Below are positions 6,787 to 10,010 of a DNA stretch of 10,010 nucleotides, piece after piece; positions within the stretch are counted from its first letter, which is position 1, and each line of letters opens with the position of its first letter. The stretch spans positions 1 to 10,010 of the forward strand of contig JAIOXC010000048.1 in the NCBI GenBank assembly GCA_021741795.1, read 5' to 3'. The notes beneath the pieces are model-generated. The model was given only the letters and a program-made list of their open reading frames with translations. It did no database searches and was not told the DNA's origin. Source of the DNA: Ilumatobacteraceae bacterium. Its GTDB lineage: Bacteria > Actinomycetota > Acidimicrobiia > Acidimicrobiales > Ilumatobacteraceae. The position numbers and the translations under genes are program-made.

Positions 6787-7356
6787 ATGAAAACTCTGTC
6801 ACCGCCACTCTTGCCCATATTTAGGTCGCGTGCACAGGCTGAAATACTTGGGCTTGTGTTGTGGTCTGCACCGACCGAGCGCAGTCTGACTGAATTGGCT
6901 CAACGCACTGGTGTTTCGTTGGCCACGGTGCAACGCGAAGTAGAACGAAGCGAACAAGCCGGCCTTGTGGTGTCGCGACGCGTCGGAAATGTGCGGCTGG
7001 TCAAGTCTGCAGAGTCGCGAGATGCCGAACTCTTGGCCGAACTGTTGTTGAGATCATTCGGACCCAAACAAGTTATTGCCGAAGAATTCGCCCACGTGAA
7101 GGGAATCGAGCAGATCATCATCTTTGGATCATGGGCAGCTCGGTACGCGGGAGTTGTTGGCCTGGCACCGAATGACATTGATGTTTTGATACTTGGCAAG
7201 CCCAACTACTCCCAACTCAGCGAGGCATGCGCACGTGCTCAAGGCCGCATCGGCAAACAAATCAATGCAATTGACAGAGGTATGTCTTGGTGGACAAACA
7301 AATCAACAGATCCTCTAAAAAAAGAGATGAAAAGGCGTCCTTATCTGACCATCTGA
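6787..7356 (+). CDS. Winged-helix protein fused to a minimal nucleotidyltransferase (MNT) domain; TA partner of the HEPN gene
   Basis: The product has 189 residues from the ATG at 6787. Residues about 10-75 look like a winged helix-turn-helix: SLTELAQRTGVSLATVQREV is the helix-turn-helix and EQAGLVVSRRVGNVRLVK the wing. Residues about 105-185 are a DNA polymerase beta-type nucleotidyltransferase fold, with IIIFGSWAARYAG (G114-S115-W116) and NDIDVLILG (D130, D132) supplying the metal-binding GS and DxD motifs. In the MntA-HepT system the MNT protein is the antitoxin and transfers AMP to the HEPN toxin. By analogy this one may do the same and also repress its own operon through the N-terminal DNA-binding domain. 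The third carboxylate of the fold is not obvious (QINAID near 158-163). A TTG at 6778 would add three residues but lies in the operator. The HEPN gene starts 15 bases downstream. Confidence 0.8.
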   Translation: MKTLSPPLLPIFRSRAQAEILGLVLWSAPTERSLTELAQRTGVSLATVQREVERSEQAGLVVSRRVGNVRLVKSAESRDAELLAELLLRSFGPKQVIAEEFAHVKGIEQIIIFGSWAARYAGVVGLAPNDIDVLILGKPNYSQLSEACARAQGRIGKQINAIDRGMSWWTNKSTDPLKKEMKRRPYLTI

Positions 7357-7371
7357 CTTACACAAGTTGGT

Positions 7372-7809
7372 ATGTCCGAAAATATACAAGCGCTTCTCGC
7401 AAGCGGTCGTCTTGAAAGAATCGGAAAAATGAAAACACTTGAAGCATTTCTGCTGAAGGATGCACGCCAACACTTGCATAGCGCGGTTCTCTTACAGAAA
7501 TCAGATGATGTAAATGGGGCATTTCAACTCGCCTATGACTCGACTCGCAAATCGTGTGCTGCACTGCTGGCATATCATGGGCTGCGAGTCACAAGTAGGG
7601 GTGGGCATTTCGCACTGATCAATTGTGCAGGAGAAATATCTTCTTCAATCGGCCAGTTGTATTCAGAGATCAATGATCTTCGTCAACTTCGAAATGCTAT
7701 TGAATATCCGATTGATGCTGATCGAAGTCCAAGCAACGATCGGCTGTCCTATTCAATTGCCTTAGCCGAACGGGTATTGGCCGTAGTCAGTGCCGAAGTC
7801 GCAAGTTGA
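7372..7809 (+). CDS. HEPN-domain protein, probable toxin-side partner of the MNT protein
   Basis: This is a 145-residue, all-helical protein. AFLLKDARQHLHSAVLLQ (25-42) and GAFQLAYDSTRKSCAALLAY (49-68) form the first helices. GLRVTSRGGHFALINCA (70-86) and DLRQLRNAIEYP (102-113) complete the usual HEPN layout. HEPN ribonuclease toxins typically have Rx4-6H in the last of these segments. Here R107-N108 is followed by E111-Y112-P113 and no His, so the canonical catalytic pair is incomplete. The Tyr that follows the His in HepT-type RX4HXY motifs may be represented by Y112. The protein could be a degenerate or differently working member, as in other HEPN families with RNxxEYP. The ATG at 7372 has no clear ribosome-binding site, and expression is likely coupled to the MNT gene 15 bases upstream. 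Its last 23 bases overlap the convergent DUF3054 gene end. Confidence 0.75.
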   Translation: MSENIQALLASGRLERIGKMKTLEAFLLKDARQHLHSAVLLQKSDDVNGAFQLAYDSTRKSCAALLAYHGLRVTSRGGHFALINCAGEISSSIGQLYSEINDLRQLRNAIEYPIDADRSPSNDRLSYSIALAERVLAVVSAEVAS

Positions 7810-8098
7810 GAACGAAGCGGCCGCCAACAATAAACGCACCGAGCACAAGCGTTGCCACAATCACAAGTGGTGTGGCAGTGCCGCGATCAAACACAAAGTG
7901 GCGCAACTCGAGCCCACCAAAAACTGTTACCAGCCACACGATCACACTCGTGCGCATTGAGCCAGGCGTACGCCATGCTCGAGACGAAAGCCATGCAATA
8001 GCCAGGGCAATCAGAAACGGGGCAGCAACAGTGGCAATGCCATCAATGGCTGTGCCCTCGTCGTGGTTACGTCGTCCAATAGCAACGAACAACACCAC
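7787..8098 (-). CDS. DUF3054 family membrane protein
   Basis: This is a small, very hydrophobic protein of unknown function in the DUF3054 family, recognised by LFVAIGRRNHDEG near the N-terminus, AFLIAL-like and IAWLSSRAWR segments, VIVWLVTVFGG and TPLVIVATLVLGAFIVGGR. About four membrane helices are visible. The first plausible start is the GTG at 8098, giving 103 residues. However, the frame is open further upstream, and codons just before it read NNRHAVFTACVDIIS, which resembles the expected N-terminus including an Asp before the first helix. No ATG, GTG or TTG exists in that extension, back to an in-frame TGA near 8197 inside ino1. The true start is therefore unresolved. The gene follows ino1 on the same strand, 43 bases after its stop, and is probably in its operon. 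Its end overlaps the convergent HEPN gene by 23 bases. Confidence 0.8.
   Translation of the reverse strand: MVLFVAIGRRNHDEGTAIDGIATVAAPFLIALAIAWLSSRAWRTPGSMRTSVIVWLVTVFGGLELRHFVFDRGTATPLVIVATLVLGAFIVGGRFVLNLRLRH
7793..7834 (-). repeat. Intact counterpart of the DUF3054 gene-end repeat
   Basis: This is the 3' coding end of the intact DUF3054 gene (FIVGGRFVLNLRLR) and the partner of the relic at 6691-6732, in the same orientation. The best-matching core is 7815-7834, with 18 of 20 bases identical to 6713-6732. The pair flanks the MNT-HEPN module. Confidence 0.55.
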
Positions 8099-8114
8099 CG
8101 AGATGATGTCGACA

Positions 8115-8134
8115 CACGCTGTAAAAACAGCGTG
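8115..8134 (-). other. Perfect 8-bp stem-loop between ino1 and the DUF3054 gene
   Basis: On the minus strand CACGCTGT-TTTT-ACAGCGTG forms an 8-bp perfect stem with a four-base loop. It begins seven bases after the ino1 stop and ends 16 bases before the GTG at 8098. No T-run follows, so it is not a standard intrinsic terminator. It could reduce read-through, stabilise the ino1 mRNA end or control initiation of the DUF3054 gene. Confidence 0.5.
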
Positions 8135-8141
8135 ACGGTTG

Positions 8142-9467
8142 TTAGGCCTCGTCGTAATACTCGCGGCCCAGGTGCGTGATCTGGTCTTCGCCCATCATCC
8201 AGCGAAGCGTGTTCTTGAGCTTGGCCAACTGCACAAACAAGTCGTGCTCTGGCTTGAGGCCAGGTGCAACTTGAGGGCTCTTGTAATAGAACGACAACCA
8301 CTCCTGAATGCCACCGATGCCTGCGCGTTGTGCGAGATCGGTGAACAACACCAAGTCGAGCGCGAGCGGCGCAGCAAGAATGCTGTCGCGGCACAAGAAG
8401 TTGACTTTGATCTGCATTGGGTAACCCAACCATCCGAAGATGTCGATGTTGTCCCAGCCTTCTTTGTTGTCACCACGAGGTGGGTAGTAGTTGATCTTGA
8501 CCGAGTGATACACATCGCCGTACAAGTCTGGAAACAAACTTGGCTGCAAGATGTCTTCGAGTACGCCCAACTTTGATTCTTCTTTGGTCTTGAAGTTGTC
8601 TGGATCGTCGAGCACTTCGCCGTCACGGTTGCCAAGAATGTTGGTGGAGTACCAACCAGCAAGTCCGAGCATGCGAGCCTTCAACATTGGTGCAAGCACG
8701 GTCTTCATCAGGGTCTGACCTGTCTTGAAGTCTTTGCCCGAAATAGCAACTTTGCGCTCGGTTGCGAGCTTGCGCAACACGGGTGTATCGACTGCAAGGT
8801 TTGGTGCGCCGTTCGCAAACGGAACGCCTTCCAAAATTGCTGCGTATGCGTACAACATGCTTGGCGCGATCATCGGATCGTTTGCATCAATTGCTTTTTC
8901 AAATGATTCGATATCTTCGTGTTGTGGTCCTGGCTCGATAAAGATTTCCGTTGACGCACACCAGATCATCACCAGACGATCGACTTTCTTTTCATCCTTA
9001 AACTTATTGATGTCGGCGCGAATACCGTTGAGCATCTCGCGCTTCGAGATTTTGCCCATGGTGTTGTCGGCATCGATGTTCTTGACATAGTTGCGCTCGA
9101 AAGCAGCCTTCATTGGGCGCACGTCACGCAATGCATCCGAGATCGCCTCGAGGTGCTTGCCGCTTTCTAAAACGCCAGCGCGCTGTGCTGCTACGTATGC
9201 ATCATCCGGAAACGGATCCCACGAACCCCACACGATGTCTTCGATGCGGGCGAGTGGGACGAAATCTTTGATCATTGGGTTGCGACCATCGGTGCGCTTG
9301 CCAAGACGGATGGTGTCCATTTGGGTGAGTGAGCCGATTGGTGCACCAAGACCGCGCTTGGCGAGTTCGACGCCGGCGATCAAGGTTGAAGCCACCGCGC
9401 CGAGGCCGACGGTGAGTACACCGAGCTTGCCTTCTGCTGGGGCAATAGTTGGTTTCTTTGTAGACAT
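8142..9467 (-). CDS. ino1: Inositol-3-phosphate synthase (myo-inositol-1-phosphate synthase)
   Basis: The enzyme converts glucose 6-phosphate to 1L-myo-inositol 3-phosphate with NAD recycling, the first step toward inositol lipids and, in actinobacteria, mycothiol and similar compounds. The 441-residue product has the NAD-binding GLGAVAST loop (21-28), the NGAPNLAVDTPVL segment (219-231) and SGKDFKTGQT (243-252) with K245 and K248 in the catalytic Lys region. It also has SVKINYYPPRGDNKEGWDNI (322-341) and KVNFLCRDSILAAPLALDL (354-372). It is the longer bacterial type (about 440 residues), compared with about 360 in mycobacteria as I recall. The ATG at 9467 follows GGAG (plus-strand 9473-9476) by five bases, one of the few clear Shine-Dalgarno sequences in this window. 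DUF3054 lies downstream, and a TetR-family gene lies upstream on the same strand. Confidence 0.95.
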   Translation of the reverse strand: MSTKKPTIAPAEGKLGVLTVGLGAVASTLIAGVELAKRGLGAPIGSLTQMDTIRLGKRTDGRNPMIKDFVPLARIEDIVWGSWDPFPDDAYVAAQRAGVLESGKHLEAISDALRDVRPMKAAFERNYVKNIDADNTMGKISKREMLNGIRADINKFKDEKKVDRLVMIWCASTEIFIEPGPQHEDIESFEKAIDANDPMIAPSMLYAYAAILEGVPFANGAPNLAVDTPVLRKLATERKVAISGKDFKTGQTLMKTVLAPMLKARMLGLAGWYSTNILGNRDGEVLDDPDNFKTKEESKLGVLEDILQPSLFPDLYGDVYHSVKINYYPPRGDNKEGWDNIDIFGWLGYPMQIKVNFLCRDSILAAPLALDLVLFTDLAQRAGIGGIQEWLSFYYKSPQVAPGLKPEHDLFVQLAKLKNTLRWMMGEDQITHLGREYYDEA

Positions 9468-9524
9468 GTGGTCTCCGGTAAATCCAGTAGATGTAGGACG
9501 GGATAAGGCTACGCCGAATGGCGC

Positions 9525-9544
9525 GTGTTCAGAGCACTCAACAC
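9525..9544 (-). promoter_or_regulatory. 20-bp imperfect palindrome between tetR and ino1, possible operator
   Basis: On the minus strand GTGTTGAGTGCTCTGAACAC pairs with itself at eight of ten positions (arms GTGTT/AACAC, then AG/CT and a GC centre). It lies 13 bases after the TetR gene stop and about 57 bases before the ino1 ATG. The length and symmetry suit a TetR-family operator. It could also be a weak terminator hairpin for the TetR gene, but no T-run follows. Confidence 0.35.
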
Positions 9545-9557
9545 AGGGTGGCTTTGG

Positions 9558-10010
9558 CTAGCCAGTTGGCTGAAGCTCGCGCATCACCATTGCGGTCATG
9601 TGCAAACGAACGGCAGTGCGAGAAGCACCCTGAATTTGGATGAAGTGGTCCCACATCTCGAATGACGTGATTGCCTCAATGCGTGGCAATACATCGTATG
9701 GGTCGGTGTTGAGGTGAAGTTCTTTTACAAATCCTTGTTGAATTTGTTGAGTCATTACGCGGCGCAATTCTTCGAGCGCAATGTTGAACGTTTTTGATTT
9801 TGCAGCGGCTTCTACTCGCATCATTCCACGGCGAAGTGGCGCAGCAAGTGCATACATGCTGTCGCGCATCTCTACAAGCGCGCGCACTTTGTCAGCAGTA
9901 GATCTGTGTGGGTCGAGTGGCGCAAGAAATGGTGCGATTCGTTCAGATTGACGGCGCAAAATTTCGGCGTACAAACCTTCCATGTCGTCGAAGTGCTGAA
10001 ACACGGTGCG
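9558..10010 (-). CDS. TetR/AcrR-family transcriptional regulator (N-terminus outside the window)
   Basis: The frame is open from the right edge to a TAG at 9560-9558, giving the last 150 residues. The visible start, RTVFQHFDDMEGLYAEILRR, matches the end of the TetR-type helix-turn-helix ('xTxYxHFxxKexLxxxv'); most of the DNA-binding domain is cut off by the window edge. The rest is the helical ligand-binding and dimer domain, with TADKVRALVEMRDSMYALAA and a C-terminal FEMWDHFIQIQGASRTAVRL segment. A Met within the first residues is not the true start because the domain continues upstream. It lies 90 bases upstream of ino1 on the same strand, so it may regulate the inositol operon. Its ligand cannot be told from the sequence. 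Confidence 0.82.
   Translation of the reverse strand, partial: RTVFQHFDDMEGLYAEILRRQSERIAPFLAPLDPHRSTADKVRALVEMRDSMYALAAPLRRGMMRVEAAAKSKTFNIALEELRRVMTQQIQQGFVKELHLNTDPYDVLPRIEAITSFEMWDHFIQIQGASRTAVRLHMTAMVMRELQPTG

Noticed and set aside
6693..7834. The repeated sequences after vapC and after HEPN read as integron attC sites ending gene cassettes.
   Set aside because: The paired RYYYAAC/GTTRRRY ends and the long imperfect stem of attC sites are not present, and the second copy is conserved coding sequence of DUF3054, which explains the match better.
7806..8135. A 109-codon plus-strand frame after the HEPN gene.
   Set aside because: It is the reverse of the DUF3054 gene, which has clear membrane-protein family features; the plus-strand product is low complexity and unrecognisable.
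8131..8150. Programmed +1 frameshift at the ino1 stop that would fuse Ino1 to DUF3054, helped by the stem-loop just downstream.
   Set aside because: The site GCC-TAA-C offers poor re-pairing after the shift, and a fusion of a soluble synthase to a small membrane protein has no precedent I know of. It is kept only as a remote option for the unresolved start.
8139..8576. A 145-codon plus-strand frame opposite ino1, and similar frames at 8725-9561.
   Set aside because: They are shadows of ino1, whose family motifs run through the whole region on the minus strand.
1..10010. Search for CRISPR arrays, tRNA or rRNA genes, transposases and insertion-sequence ends.
   Set aside because: No regularly spaced repeats, tRNA cloverleaf ends, transposase motifs or terminal inverted repeats were seen by eye on either strand.

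Overview
The window looks like chromosomal DNA from a moderate-GC actinobacterium. The class Acidimicrobiia (Ilumatobacter-like lineages) is my best guess, but this is inference from gene content, not from a marker gene. Supporting points are the gatC-gatA-gatB operon with four-base start/stop overlaps, a DtxR/IdeR-type iron box, an inositol-3-phosphate synthase next to a DUF3054 membrane protein, and several genes that appear to have leaderless promoters.

Layout. Positions 1-189 hold the C-terminal end of a protein resembling a GH36 alpha-galactosidase. Positions 201-3408 are gatCAB, the tRNA-dependent amidotransferase operon. Positions 3428-4270 hold a promoter with an embedded iron-box-like palindrome and a single-gene FTR1/EfeU-type iron permease. 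Positions 4295-6004 encode IlvD (dihydroxy-acid dehydratase, branched-chain amino acid synthesis). All of these read on the plus strand and look like core genome.

Positions 6034-7809 are a small accessory island with two toxin-antitoxin-like modules in tandem, both on the plus strand. The first is a ribbon-helix-helix antitoxin with a PIN-domain toxin (FitAB/VapBC type), preceded by two 8-bp palindromes one helical turn apart that touch the -10 box. The second is a winged-helix/nucleotidyltransferase (MNT) protein with a HEPN protein, preceded by an 11-bp direct repeat two helical turns apart that overlaps the -10 box. The second module is bracketed by two diverged copies of the 3' end of the DUF3054 gene: the intact gene at 7787-8098 and a relic at about 6691-6732. 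This suggests how the module arrived.

From about 7787 to the right edge everything reads on the minus strand: a truncated TetR-family regulator (9558-10010), inositol-3-phosphate synthase (8142-9467), and DUF3054 (7787-8098). DUF3054 has no obvious start codon ahead of its conserved N-terminus and follows a strong stem-loop. A 20-bp imperfect palindrome sits between tetR and ino1.

The functional links are mostly local. GatCAB makes Gln-tRNA and/or Asn-tRNA by transamidation. The permease is probably controlled by iron. The TA modules probably repress themselves. The TetR protein may control the inositol operon. No stretch longer than about 120 bases lacks a gene.
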